A stretch of DNA of 64,000 nucleotides from Acetatifactor sp. (GTDB lineage: Bacteria; Bacillota; Clostridia; Lachnospirales; Lachnospiraceae): positions 38,463 to 102,462 of the forward strand of contig JAILLF010000044.1 of NCBI GenBank assembly GCA_024693365.1, given 5' to 3'. The notes under the pieces were generated by a model that saw only the letters and a program-made list of their open reading frames with translations, did no database searches and was not told where the DNA came from. The position numbers and the translations under genes are program-made. Shown here piece by piece: positions 7,456 through 15,392 of this stretch (positions within the stretch are counted from its first letter, which is position 1; each line of letters opens with the position of its first letter).

Positions 7456-8421
7456 TCATGAAGAAAGGTCCCTTGGGAAAAAGTAAGGGCGCAGCAAGGA
7501 TTCCTGCAGATCCTGCCCGATGACGATCAGAATTTCCTGACCCATCGGAACGCACTCGCACAGAGTCTCCAATGGAGTGGCGTTGATCTGGAGCCAATCC
7601 CCCTCGGGAAGGGGAAGATAGCCTTTTATGCGAAAGATGATACCCAGACCGTCGTCTTGAAACAGCTGTTGCAACGTTTCCTCCAACGCTTCCTGCGAGA
7701 GCCTCACGTGCATGAAGAACAAGGAAGAAAAGGATTTCTTGGGATCGAACCAAAGCTTCTCGTGATCCGCGCGCACCCAGCCACAGCTGGAAATGAGGGC
7801 AAAATCCTCATCCGTGAGACTGTCCCAGGGCTTGCACAGGGGACTGGCCTTAGTGCTGCTTAGTTCGAAACGGCGAGGACACTTGAATTCTTCCAGGGCG
7901 TGATTTAGATGCGAGAGCGTAGTTGCGATCCTGTCCGGGGAAGCGTCCTGTACCTTGCTTAATATGAGCATGCCGGCATTAGCAGTCTGAGATACCATCA
8001 AATACTCTTCCTGGCGGGACATGCATTCATCCATGCCGGCATCGAGGATGGTGATGACGTTTCCGGCCTCATACCAGGAATCTATGGGTTCGTCGTGAAG
8101 GACGTCAAAAAATGCGTCCACGTCGTAAATGCCGGAGGGCTCCACAAGGATGCGGTTAAAGCCGCGCATGGCCATGGAGATCAGCTTGGTCCGAAAGCGC
8201 CTTTTCCAATCCGTCACGACGCTGCCGCCGACGATTTGTTCTACGTCGATCCTGTCTCCAAGAAGATCCTGCAGCATGAGCATGTCTATGTTGACGGCGC
8301 CGAAATCATTTTCGATAATGCCGACTTGGTAGCCTTTCGAAACCAGCCATTCAGCATATTTTTTGATAAACGTGGTTTTGCCGGAACCTAAAAATCCGGT
8401 GATCAAATCAATTTGAATCAT
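7456..8421 (-). CDS. CobW/G3E-family GTPase without CxCC motif
   Basis: A 321-aa P-loop GTPase of the G3E family (CobW, UreG, HypB, YjiA relatives), which load metal into enzymes or act as zinc-responsive chaperones. ATG 8419-8421 follows AAGGAGCG. Seen: Walker A GFLGSGKTT, IENDFGAVNIDMLML, and VEPSGI as Walker B. The C-terminal CobW_C-like domain is short. In classical COG0523 members a CxCC sequence follows the ENDFG segment; here that place reads VGGSVVTDW, so the usual metal-binding cysteines are missing. It is the first gene of the operon with CPBP and ABC-F. No cobalamin, urease or nitrile hydratase gene is adjacent, so the client is unknown. Confidence 0.85.
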   Translation of the reverse strand: MIQIDLITGFLGSGKTTFIKKYAEWLVSKGYQVGIIENDFGAVNIDMLMLQDLLGDRIDVEQIVGGSVVTDWKRRFRTKLISMAMRGFNRILVEPSGIYDVDAFFDVLHDEPIDSWYEAGNVITILDAGMDECMSRQEEYLMVSQTANAGMLILSKVQDASPDRIATTLSHLNHALEEFKCPRRFELSSTKASPLCKPWDSLTDEDFALISSCGWVRADHEKLWFDPKKSFSSLFFMHVRLSQEALEETLQQLFQDDGLGIIFRIKGYLPLPEGDWLQINATPLETLCECVPMGQEILIVIGQDLQESLLRPYFFPRDLSS

Positions 8422-8534
8422 ATCCTGCGCTCCTTGTCTTTCCATGGTGATTGTAGCACGAGGGGAGGGATTTGCGCAACTTAATTTCTCCCGTGCGTTT
8501 TATGATTTCTTTCGTTTTCATTTTGACTATTTTT

Positions 8535-8543
8535 TGCTATAAT
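8535..8543 (+). promoter_or_regulatory. extended -10 promoter upstream of the amidase gene
   Basis: TGCTATAAT is an extended -10 element. The expected -35 position (8515-8520, TTTTCA) is weak, which suits the extended type. It is 80 nt upstream of the amidase start. Confidence 0.5.
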
Positions 8544-8623
8544 GAAGAAGACTTGCAAAGATAGGAAAGAGTGGCACGTAATAAAATATCGTTCAATCAT
8601 AAGACGGAAAGCTGGAATTTGAC

Positions 8624-9655
8624 GTGAAAAGAAAAGGGTTATTTTGGAAAATGAAGAAATTTGCGTTGCTGGCGTGCCTTTGTGCGGTTCTCTCGGCATG
8701 TTCGGATGACGTGGAAACGATGGAAGGATTTCCCTCAGGAGTACCGATCGAATCACAGGAGGCGGTGGAGGCAGGAAATCCGGAGGAAAGCGTCATAAAC
8801 GCGGGAGATTTGGAACTGGAATTCTGGGCGACGGAGGAGAGCAACACGGAGGAAAGCGTTGTAAACGCGGGGGACTTGGAACCGGAATTCTGGGCAACGG
8901 AGGAGAGCAAAACCAGAGAGAGCGAAACCAGGGAGAGCAAAACCAAGGAGAGCGAAACCAGGGAGAGCGAAACCAAGGAGAGCGAAACCAGGGAGAATAA
9001 AGCGACGGATGCCTTGCGGACTGGCGGGAAGCTGATCGTGATCGATGCCGGGCATCAGAAGAAGGGAAACTCCGAGAAGGAACCGGACGGCCCGGGGTCG
9101 ACGACCATGAAGTCGAAGGTTTCCTACGGAACGGAGGGGCGCTTTACGGGTCTTGCAGAATACGAACTGACGCTGATCGTGGCGAAAAAGCTGCAAACGA
9201 TTTTGCTGGATCGGGGTTATGACGTGATCATGGTGCGGGAGACGCATGACGTGAATATCAGCAACAGTGAGCGCGCGGCCGTGGCCAATGACGCTAATGC
9301 CGATGCCTTTATCCGTATTCACGCAAACGGGTCTGAGGACAGCTCCGTAAATGGTGCGGAGACCATCTGTCAGACAAAGAAAAATCCTTACAATAGTGCC
9401 TTTTATCGGCAAAGCAGGGACCTGTCGGATGCCGTTCTGGACGGACTGTGTGCGGAGTGCGGTTGTAAGAAGCTTAGAGTCTGGGAGACGGATACCATGA
9501 GTGGCATCAACTGGTGCCAGGTTCCCGTGACCATCGTGGAGATGGGTTACATGTCCAATGAGAAGGAAGACAGGCTCATGGCCACGGAGGAGTACCAGGA
9601 TAAGTTGGCGAAGGGGATTGCAGACGGGATCGATGCATATTTTCAAGGTCAGTAA
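8624..9655 (+). CDS. N-acetylmuramoyl-L-alanine amidase lipoprotein (Amidase_3)
   Basis: A 343-aa surface lipoprotein that would cleave the bond between MurNAc and the stem peptide. GTG 8624 is chosen for an upstream GGAAAG; ATG 8651 is the alternative. The signal peptide ends in the lipobox LSAC. Residues 55-98 are two 22-residue repeats, and 94-123 are six pentapeptides of the type ESETR, a charged wall-spanning spacer. The catalytic domain (about 135-340) has [30 protein letters not shown] and [11 protein letters not shown], supplying the zinc His/Glu/His and the catalytic Glu of the AmiC/CwlC fold. It is monocistronic, with a dispersed repeat pair after the stop. A role in sporulation, germination or cell separation cannot be told from sequence. 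Confidence 0.9.
   Translation: MKRKGLFWKMKKFALLACLCAVLSACSDDVETMEGFPSGVPIESQEAVEAGNPEESVINAGDLELEFWATEESNTEESVVNAGDLEPEFWATEESKTRESETRESKTKESETRESETKESETRENKATDALRTGGKLIVIDAGHQKKGNSEKEPDGPGSTTMKSKVSYGTEGRFTGLAEYELTLIVAKKLQTILLDRGYDVIMVRETHDVNISNSERAAVANDANADAFIRIHANGSEDSSVNGAETICQTKKNPYNSAFYRQSRDLSDAVLDGLCAECGCKKLRVWETDTMSGINWCQVPVTIVEMGYMSNEKEDRLMATEEYQDKLAKGIADGIDAYFQGQ
8786..8992 (+). repeat. 66-bp duplication and 15-bp tandem repeats in the amidase spacer
   Basis: Two copies of a 66-bp unit (8786-8851, 8852-8917) are followed by, and overlap, six 15-bp units (8903-8992) encoding E-S-x-T-x. All lengths are multiples of three, so expansion or contraction only alters spacer length. Confidence 0.85.
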
Positions 9656-9658
9656 CCC

Positions 9659-9726
9659 GTGACAGTAGGGACGGTTCCTTTTGGCACGTTACTGACCATG
9701 ACAGTAAAGACGGTTCTTTTTGGCCG
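9659..9726. repeat. two direct copies of a GGGACGGTTC-type dispersed repeat
   Basis: A 29-nt sequence occurs at 9659-9687 and 9698-9726 with a period of 39 nt. They differ at a few positions (core GGGACGGTTCC versus AAGACGGTTCT). It fills the whole gap between the convergent amidase and germination genes. It is related in core sequence to hairpins at 14269, 20994 and 23951. Confidence 0.75.
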
Positions 9727-11271
9727 TTATCGTCGCCACACCTTGCTAGGCTGGGCTTTGGCGGTGGGAGTGCGCAGGATGAGGTTGACGAGCGCCTTTC
9801 CATTCCAAGGGAAGAGGGGCCAGAAATAGCTGTAGCCTCCGAAGGTCGGGGTGGTGAGGATGGATAGGAGCACGAGACCTAAACCGATCCAAAAGCCGTG
9901 GATACCGGCGAAAAAAGTGCAAAGCAGCAAAAACATGCGGTAGAGGCGCAGCGCGTCGGAGAGTTCGACGCACGAGACGGAGATGGTCGCCAGGAGCGTG
10001 ATGCCGCCATAAAATAGGACTTCTGAAGTACTCCAGTGCAAACTGACGGCAATGTCACCTATCAACAAACCGCCCACAATGGACAACGCGCCGGAAAAAC
10101 GGTCTGAGCTTAAGGACGCGGAGTACTGGAACATTGCAAGAAAGAATTCAACAACAAGCACGTAAAAGAAAAGTCGTCCCTTGGAGGGGATTTCCGTTGA
10201 GATCAGCTGGAGCCTTTCGGCCAGCTGGGGATAATAAGCCGTGATGAGCAGGAACAGTGGCAAGAACAACAGTGCCACGGGCATGCACAGGAACCGGATG
10301 AATCTCAGGTAAGTCCCCACCAGGGGATTTTTGTAATAATCCTCTGCCGTCTGCGTAAAATGGAAGATGGTACAGGGCAGAACGAGAGCCATGGGAGTGT
10401 TGTCAACCAAAATGAGAACGTAGCCTTCCGCCAGATAGCTGGCGGCCACGTCTGGGCGCTCAGTCATTTGCAGGCTCGGCAGAGGGTTAAAAAAGCGCCG
10501 TTTCACCAGAAGCTCCTCCAAGCTCTTTGTTCCCATGGTCAGGGCGGTGATCTTTAATTCATCTATCTTTTTGGAGATTTTCCGGACAAGCTCTGGATCG
10601 CAGCGGTCCTCAAGATATGCGACACAAACGTCAGTTTTTCCGATCTGACCAACCTCGTGCATTTCAAAGACAAGATGCGGGGAACGGATCCGCCTTCTGA
10701 TCAGATTGGCATTGGTCAGGAGGATTTCGATAAAGCCGTCTCTGGCGCCGCGGGTCATCTTTTCCAGCTCCGGCTCGTCGACGCTGCGCGAATGGTAGGC
10801 GCGGGTGTCCAATATGACAGCCTGCGCGAAGCCATCGACAAAGAGAACGGAATTACCGCTGGTGAGCTTGTCAAGGACGACGTTAAAATCGGAAGCGTAG
10901 CTGATCTGTGCGATGCCAACGCGTGCTTCTATGAAGGCGTGAAGCGAATTGTTATTATCGCCTGGAGTATTTGAATCCTGCCCAGAGGCGGTAAGCTGCG
11001 GCAGGTTTGCCTGCTCTCCCTCCGTTCCTTGCAGCGCGCCAAACATTTTCTCCAATAATTCAGAGACGCAAAAACCATTGAGGCCAATCCAGAAAGCCTT
11101 GGTCTCTCCGAGGAGGAGATCCCTCGTCATCAGGTCAAAGCTTTTTCCAAGAGGCAGGAGCGAGTGAAGCTTGGCCACGTTCTCTCCAAGCTCAGCCCGG
11201 ATCAGGGCTTTGTCGTTGCTTTCCCAGTTGTTTTGGTCACTGTCGTACGTGTCATTCTTATTTTCCGTCAT
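9727..11271 (-). CDS. GerA-family spore germination protein
   Basis: A 514-aa A-subunit-type germination protein of the spore inner membrane (GerAA/SpoVAF family), part of nutrient-sensing germinosomes. The N-terminal half (about 1-300) is the soluble GerA domain, with stretches such as VLFVDGFAQAVILDTRAYHSRSVDEPE cut here to VLFVDGFAQAVILDTRAY and TMGTKSLEELLVKRRFFNPL. The C-terminal half has about five membrane spans beginning PLVGTYLRFIRFLCMPVALL. B (permease) and C (lipoprotein) subunits are not adjacent, which is more like SpoVAF or an orphan A subunit than a full gerABC operon. Its presence shows the organism is, or descends from, a spore former. Confidence 0.88.
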   Translation of the reverse strand: MTENKNDTYDSDQNNWESNDKALIRAELGENVAKLHSLLPLGKSFDLMTRDLLLGETKAFWIGLNGFCVSELLEKMFGALQGTEGEQANLPQLTASGQDSNTPGDNNNSLHAFIEARVGIAQISYASDFNVVLDKLTSGNSVLFVDGFAQAVILDTRAYHSRSVDEPELEKMTRGARDGFIEILLTNANLIRRRIRSPHLVFEMHEVGQIGKTDVCVAYLEDRCDPELVRKISKKIDELKITALTMGTKSLEELLVKRRFFNPLPSLQMTERPDVAASYLAEGYVLILVDNTPMALVLPCTIFHFTQTAEDYYKNPLVGTYLRFIRFLCMPVALLFLPLFLLITAYYPQLAERLQLISTEIPSKGRLFFYVLVVEFFLAMFQYSASLSSDRFSGALSIVGGLLIGDIAVSLHWSTSEVLFYGGITLLATISVSCVELSDALRLYRMFLLLCTFFAGIHGFWIGLGLVLLSILTTPTFGGYSYFWPLFPWNGKALVNLILRTPTAKAQPSKVWRR

Positions 11272-11364
11272 GAGGTTTCCTCTCAGTTTGATGTTGTTGC
11301 ACCTGTTTTTGATGCGCTTTCTTTGCTCATAGTTTTCCCAAGATCACAAATGCTATGCGCCATG

Positions 11365-11393
11365 TTTACAAAGCACGCCGCCCATGCTAAAAT
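11365..11393 (+). promoter_or_regulatory. sigma-A promoter for the SLC13-type permease
   Basis: TTTACA (11365-11370), 17-nt spacer, TGC-TAAAAT (11388-11393; extended -10). Transcription would begin near 11400, which rules out the in-frame GTG at 11397 as the start codon. Confidence 0.65.
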
Positions 11394-11438
11394 GAGGTGA
11401 AAAATGATATTAAGCAAAGGAACGTACGTGATAAGACC

Positions 11439-12713
11439 ATGAGAAGTTTTCTTATGTTTTTGAAAAACGAGATCGTACTGACGGCAGCGACGGTTCTGGC
11501 CATTGCGTCAGCATTTTTGATCCATCCGGATAAGGAGTATCTCGGATACGTGGATTTTCGCACGCTGGCCTTGCTCTTTTGTCTGATGGCGGTCATGGGA
11601 GGGTTCCAGCGGCTGGGATTCTTTCGGAAGATCGCACAAGGCCTTCTGAAAAAGGTGGGAACGGACAGCGTACGCGTGACCTTGGTTCTCGTGTTATTGG
11701 CTTTTTTCTTCAGTATGCTGATCACGAACGACGTGGGACTGATCACGTTTGTGCCCTTTACGTTTACGGTGCTGGAGCTCCTCGGGGAGGAGACGAGAAA
11801 TCGCCTGGTCATTCCCGTGGTCGTGTTGGAGACGCTCGGCGCGAACCTCGGAAGCATGATGACGCCGATCGGAAATCCGCAGAACCTTTATTTATATGGC
11901 AAGGCGGGACTGACCGTAGGACAATTCTTGTTGCACATGCTGCCCCTGACAATTCTTGCGGGCATAATGCTTGTTATTTGGTCTATTTGCGTGGGAAAGA
12001 CGAAGGGTGCACCGAAAGCACAAGGGAGTGCGGTAAAGTCAAGCGAAGGCGTTTCTAAATCTAATGAAAACGCGGCTGAGGAGCAAAATCCCCGGGACGG
12101 CGCTGACGGGGCGGAAAAGCTGGAGATGGCATTTGCACTGCGGGATGCGGATTCCGTAACCGTGGCCGGCGCGAAAAAGACATTTTTGCTTTCAGTTTAC
12201 GGCATTTTGTTCTTGCTAAGCCTCCTGACGGTGGCGGACGTGCTGGCATATCCGGTGACGCTGGGCATAACCCTTGCGTGCATTTGCGTTTTTGACCGGA
12301 AGACGCTAAAGAAGGTGGATTATTTCCTGCTTCTTACGTTCATTGCGTTTTTCGTATTTATTGGGAACATGGGCAGAATTCCTGCGTTTGCCGATTTCCT
12401 CGCAGGCATTGTGAACGGCAGGGAAGTCATAGTGGGAATTCTTTCGAGCCAGGTCATCAGCAACGTGCCGGCAGCCCTGTTGCTTTCCGGTTTCTCGGAT
12501 GATTACAAGGCGCTGCTCATCGGCGTGAATCTTGGAGGCCTGGGAACGCTGATCGCATCCATGGCGAGCTTGATCTCGTACAAGTACGTGGCGAGACTGG
12601 TGCCTGACAAGAAGGGAAAATACTTTAGATACTTTACGGTGGCGAACCTTTGCTTTTTGGCAGTATTGTTGATGGGATATTTTGGATTGAAGATGCTTGG
12701 CGCGTGGGGATAG
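11439..12713 (+). CDS. SLC13/ArsB-type ion transporter
   Basis: A 424-aa polytopic membrane protein of the ion-transporter superfamily that holds CitT/DASS, NhaD and ArsB. ATG 11439 is chosen from promoter position; AAAGGA lies 18 nt upstream, a rather long gap. Two homologous halves are visible: MLITNDVGLITFVPF with LGANLGSMMTPIGNPQNLYL in the first, and SSQVISNVPAALLL with LGGLGTLIASMASLISY in the second. These are the paired helix-break motifs of the fold (ND-hairpin, TPxGNPQN). A hydrophilic loop rich in Glu/Lys (about 190-230) joins the halves. The substrate could be a dicarboxylate, arsenite or sodium; no ars gene is adjacent. It ends 94 nt before the deacetylase and is probably co-transcribed with it. 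Confidence 0.85.
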   Translation: MRSFLMFLKNEIVLTAATVLAIASAFLIHPDKEYLGYVDFRTLALLFCLMAVMGGFQRLGFFRKIAQGLLKKVGTDSVRVTLVLVLLAFFFSMLITNDVGLITFVPFTFTVLELLGEETRNRLVIPVVVLETLGANLGSMMTPIGNPQNLYLYGKAGLTVGQFLLHMLPLTILAGIMLVIWSICVGKTKGAPKAQGSAVKSSEGVSKSNENAAEEQNPRDGADGAEKLEMAFALRDADSVTVAGAKKTFLLSVYGILFLLSLLTVADVLAYPVTLGITLACICVFDRKTLKKVDYFLLLTFIAFFVFIGNMGRIPAFADFLAGIVNGREVIVGILSSQVISNVPAALLLSGFSDDYKALLIGVNLGGLGTLIASMASLISYKYVARLVPDKKGKYFRYFTVANLCFLAVLLMGYFGLKMLGAWG

Positions 12714-12807
12714 GTTTCTTGGATTTGTCTGGCGCGCGGGGATAGATTTCGAAGAATTGCCGGATGCGCGTGAACGCATGGACGGCATTGGGCAGGGAGG
12801 AAAAAAC

Positions 12808-13611
12808 ATGCAATATACGTATCCGGAAGGAAAACACTTGGCACTGACTTTCAGCTATGATGACGGTCAGATTTTTGACAGACGGCTCGCAGCTTTGTTT
12901 GACAAGTATGGAATGAAGGCGACGTTCCACCTGAATTCCGGAAGGTTTGGCACGAAGGAGCACGGGCGGACCTTTATCGGGGAAGAGGATTTAAGGACCA
13001 TCTATGCAAATCATGAGATTGCATGCCACGGCGTGGAACATAAGGATCCGCTGCTTCTTACGGAACAACAGCTTTTGATGGAGTTTGGGGAGGACAGAAG
13101 GACGCTGGAGGCCCTGACGGGGAGAATGATCCAAGGATTGTCCTATGCGTATGGCCGTTACAGTGACGTGGTGAAGCGGGTCGCAAGAACCGTGGGCCTT
13201 AAGTATTCCCGAACCGTAAACAGAACGCATGATTTTATGGTGCCTGCAGATTTTATGGAATGGAATCCAACGTGTCATCATGCGGACGAGAGGCTTATGG
13301 AGATTGGCAGGAATCTTTTGAATTCGCCGGAATACCGCATCATGCCGCTCATGTACGTCTGGGGACACAGCTATGAGTTTGACAGGGATGGCACTTGGAA
13401 TGTGATGGAAGAGTTTTGCGAGCTCATGCACGGTCGCGATGACCTATGGTATGCAACCAATCTGGAGATCTGCGATTACGTAAATGCCGTGCGGGGGCTG
13501 ATCTATTCCATGGATGGGAAGAAGGTTTACAATCCTTCCGTGATAAGCGTTTGGATCAAGGATGGCGCGAAGCTGCTGGAATGTAAGCCTGGCGAGACGG
13601 TCTGTTTGTGA
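12808..13611 (+). CDS. polysaccharide deacetylase family protein (NodB-like)
   Basis: A 267-aa carbohydrate-esterase-4-like protein. ATG 12808 has GGGAGG 8-13 nt upstream. The NodB fold is recognised from LALTFSYDDGQIFD (motif 1 with the Asp pair), KATFHLNSGRFG (motif 2 region) and IACHGVEHKDPL (His ligands). The classical motif is SHSxxH; here it is ACHGVEH, as in several cytosolic variants. No signal peptide is present, so wall chitin or peptidoglycan is an unlikely substrate, and a soluble sugar or nucleotide-sugar is more plausible. The 94 bp upstream contain two imperfect copies of a GGCGCGnGGGGATAG sequence. Confidence 0.85.
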   Translation: MQYTYPEGKHLALTFSYDDGQIFDRRLAALFDKYGMKATFHLNSGRFGTKEHGRTFIGEEDLRTIYANHEIACHGVEHKDPLLLTEQQLLMEFGEDRRTLEALTGRMIQGLSYAYGRYSDVVKRVARTVGLKYSRTVNRTHDFMVPADFMEWNPTCHHADERLMEIGRNLLNSPEYRIMPLMYVWGHSYEFDRDGTWNVMEEFCELMHGRDDLWYATNLEICDYVNAVRGLIYSMDGKKVYNPSVISVWIKDGAKLLECKPGETVCL

Positions 13612-13687
13612 GATTGGCACGAAAGAATTGCGAACGTTTGGCTCGAGGGCTGAGCTGCGTCTTGAAAATATTGGGAGGGAAGGCGAA

Positions 13688-14245
13688 ATGGTAATGAATG
13701 ACGTGGTGGCAATGGGTGATGAAGCTTATAAGGCGGCGAAGGAGCTTTTGGAAGAAGCAAAGCTAAAGAAGGGCGACCTGCTTGTCGTGGGCTGCTCGAC
13801 GAGTGAGGTGGGGGGCGCGACCATCGGGACGTTTTCAAGCCCGGAGCTTGCGGAGATGGTGTTTGGAGGCATTTATCAGGCTACGGAAGAGGCTGGCGTT
13901 TTTCTGGTGGCGCAGTGCTGTGAACATCTAAACCGCGCATTGATCTTGGAGAGGGAAGCGGCAGAAAAATATGGATATGAGATCGTCAACGTGATTCCCC
14001 AGCCGAAAGCAGGCGGTTCTTTTGCAACTGCGGCGTATAACTCCTTCGAAGAGCCCGTGGCGGTGGAACACGTAAAGGCCCATGCCGGAATGGATATCGG
14101 AGACACTTTGATCGGCATGCACCTGCGCGACGTGGCCGTGCCCGTGCGAATCCGTACGACCCAGATCGGGGATGCCCACGTGGTCTGCGCCCGCACCCGC
14201 GCGAAATATATTGGCGGCTCTCGCGCCATTTATGCGGAGGAATAG
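13688..14245 (+). CDS. TIGR01440/UPF0340 family protein (YwlG-like)
   Basis: A 185-aa cytosolic protein of a conserved Firmicute family with unknown reaction. ATG 13688 is preceded by GGGAGGGAAGG. Family-typical stretches are VVGCSTSEVGGATIGTFSS, LVAQCCEHLNRALILER (a conserved CCEHLNR motif with possible metal-binding Cys/His) and KAGGSFATAAYN, ending with HAGMDIGDTLIGMHL and CARTRAKYIGGSRAIY. Length matches the family. It lies 76 nt after the deacetylase on the same strand and ends before a GGGGACG hairpin terminator. Confidence 0.9.
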   Translation: MVMNDVVAMGDEAYKAAKELLEEAKLKKGDLLVVGCSTSEVGGATIGTFSSPELAEMVFGGIYQATEEAGVFLVAQCCEHLNRALILEREAAEKYGYEIVNVIPQPKAGGSFATAAYNSFEEPVAVEHVKAHAGMDIGDTLIGMHLRDVAVPVRIRTTQIGDAHVVCARTRAKYIGGSRAIYAEE

Positions 14246-14268
14246 GATCGCTAGGAAGCTAACGTGAC

Positions 14269-14302
14269 AAGGGGACGTGTCTGTTGACATGTCCCCTTTT
14301 TG
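14269..14302 (+). terminator. GGGGACG-type hairpin terminator
   Basis: AAGGGGACGTGTC pairs with GACATGTCCCCTT (one G-T pair) around a 4-nt loop and is followed by a T-run. It separates YwlG from the convergent methyltransferase. The stem core GGGGACGTGTC also occurs in the 35-bp inverted repeat at 20994. Confidence 0.8.
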
Positions 14303-14315
14303 ATATCGGGTTTCG

Positions 14316-15389
14316 CTATTTCAAAGCTTTCACGACCTGCTTGGCAAGTGCGATGGAAAGAAGGGGAGGCACTGCGTTGCCAACCTCTAAGTTCTTTCTG
14401 GCGCGGCTTCCGTAGAATTTGTAATCATCGGGGAAGCTTTGCAGCCTTGCGCCTTCGCGCGTTGTAAGGGATCTGGAATCCCTGGGGTGAATGCAGCGCG
14501 AAGAAGACGGCGTTGCAAAATTCCGCGTCATGGTCGGCGCGGGCTTTTTCCACCACATCTTTGCATACGTGTTCCCATAACCGCTGGTCGGACGGATCTC
14601 TTCGGGGAGATCCTCCTTGGAACCGCCGTCCGGCAGGGCCTCCATGATGGCACGGATGCGTTCGCCGTTTTTCGGTGCTTCAAACTCTTCTAATGAGGTG
14701 CTGTTTTTCCGCAACCATTCCTGATAAGCGTTCTTGGGTTTCGTTTTATACTTTGTCGCACGTCCGCCGCTTTTGATCGAGGGAAGGTCCGAAAGGGCGT
14801 CCTCCAACGTTACGTAAGGAAGCAGTCCCTTGCCGTCGCCGTGCGTCGGAGCGGGATATTTGAAACAATTTGTGCCTCTCATGCCAACCAGGATCACGCG
14901 CTCCCGATACTGGGGGACGCCGTAATCAACGGCATTTAAGAGCTTGATCTGCACTTCATATCCTAATTTCAGGAATCTCTCCTTGATCACGTCGATCAGC
15001 TTTCCGCCCTGCATGCTAAGAAGACCGGATACGTTTTCGAACAGGAAGAGCCTGGGCTTCACAAAAGAGAGAATGCGACAGTACTCCTCAAAGAGCCATG
15101 CCCTGTCATCCATCTGGCGTTTGCCTAGGGTGGAATAGGACTGGCAAGGCGGGCCGCCGACAAGCACGTCGATGGTCTTGCCTTCCGTGGCTTCCAGAAT
15201 CCGCTTTTTGGTTAAATTCCGAATGTCCTCATTGATCACGTTGACGCCGGGGTGGTTTAACGTATAAGCCTTTGCAATGTCCTTTTCATATTCGTTCGCG
15301 AAGATGATTTTGAAATTGGGATTGTGCGCAAAGCCATAGCTTAAACCGCCAACGCCGGCAAAGAGATCGATCACGTTATATTTTGCCAT
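14316..15389 (-). CDS. DNA (cytosine-5)-methyltransferase, orphan
   Basis: A 357-aa type II C5-cytosine methyltransferase. The motif order is complete: FAGVGGLSYGF (I, SAM), GGPPCQSYSTLGKR (IV, catalytic Cys), LFLFENVSGLLS (VI), the QYRERVILVGMRG region (VIII), a target-recognition stretch (about 200-275), and PSSSRCIHPRDSRSLTTREGARLQSFPD (IX), cut here to RSLTTREGARLQSFP, then GNAVPPLLSIAL (X). The start ATG lies 3 nt after the murG stop, so it is in the murG transcript. No restriction endonuclease, Vsr or helicase is adjacent, making it a solitary methyltransferase: regulatory, or a protective relic. Its target sequence cannot be read off. Confidence 0.93.
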   Translation of the reverse strand: MAKYNVIDLFAGVGGLSYGFAHNPNFKIIFANEYEKDIAKAYTLNHPGVNVINEDIRNLTKKRILEATEGKTIDVLVGGPPCQSYSTLGKRQMDDRAWLFEEYCRILSFVKPRLFLFENVSGLLSMQGGKLIDVIKERFLKLGYEVQIKLLNAVDYGVPQYRERVILVGMRGTNCFKYPAPTHGDGKGLLPYVTLEDALSDLPSIKSGGRATKYKTKPKNAYQEWLRKNSTSLEEFEAPKNGERIRAIMEALPDGGSKEDLPEEIRPTSGYGNTYAKMWWKKPAPTMTRNFATPSSSRCIHPRDSRSLTTREGARLQSFPDDYKFYGSRARKNLEVGNAVPPLLSIALAKQVVKALK

Positions 15390-15392
15390 GGA

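Noticed and set aside
8523-8543. TTGACT ... TATAAT as a -35/-10 pair
   Set aside because: Spacer is only 9 nt; the extended -10 alone is more likely the promoter element.
8753-9646. 297-codon minus-strand frame over the amidase gene
   Set aside because: Its repeats ([10 protein letters not shown]) are the reverse of the amidase pentapeptide repeats.
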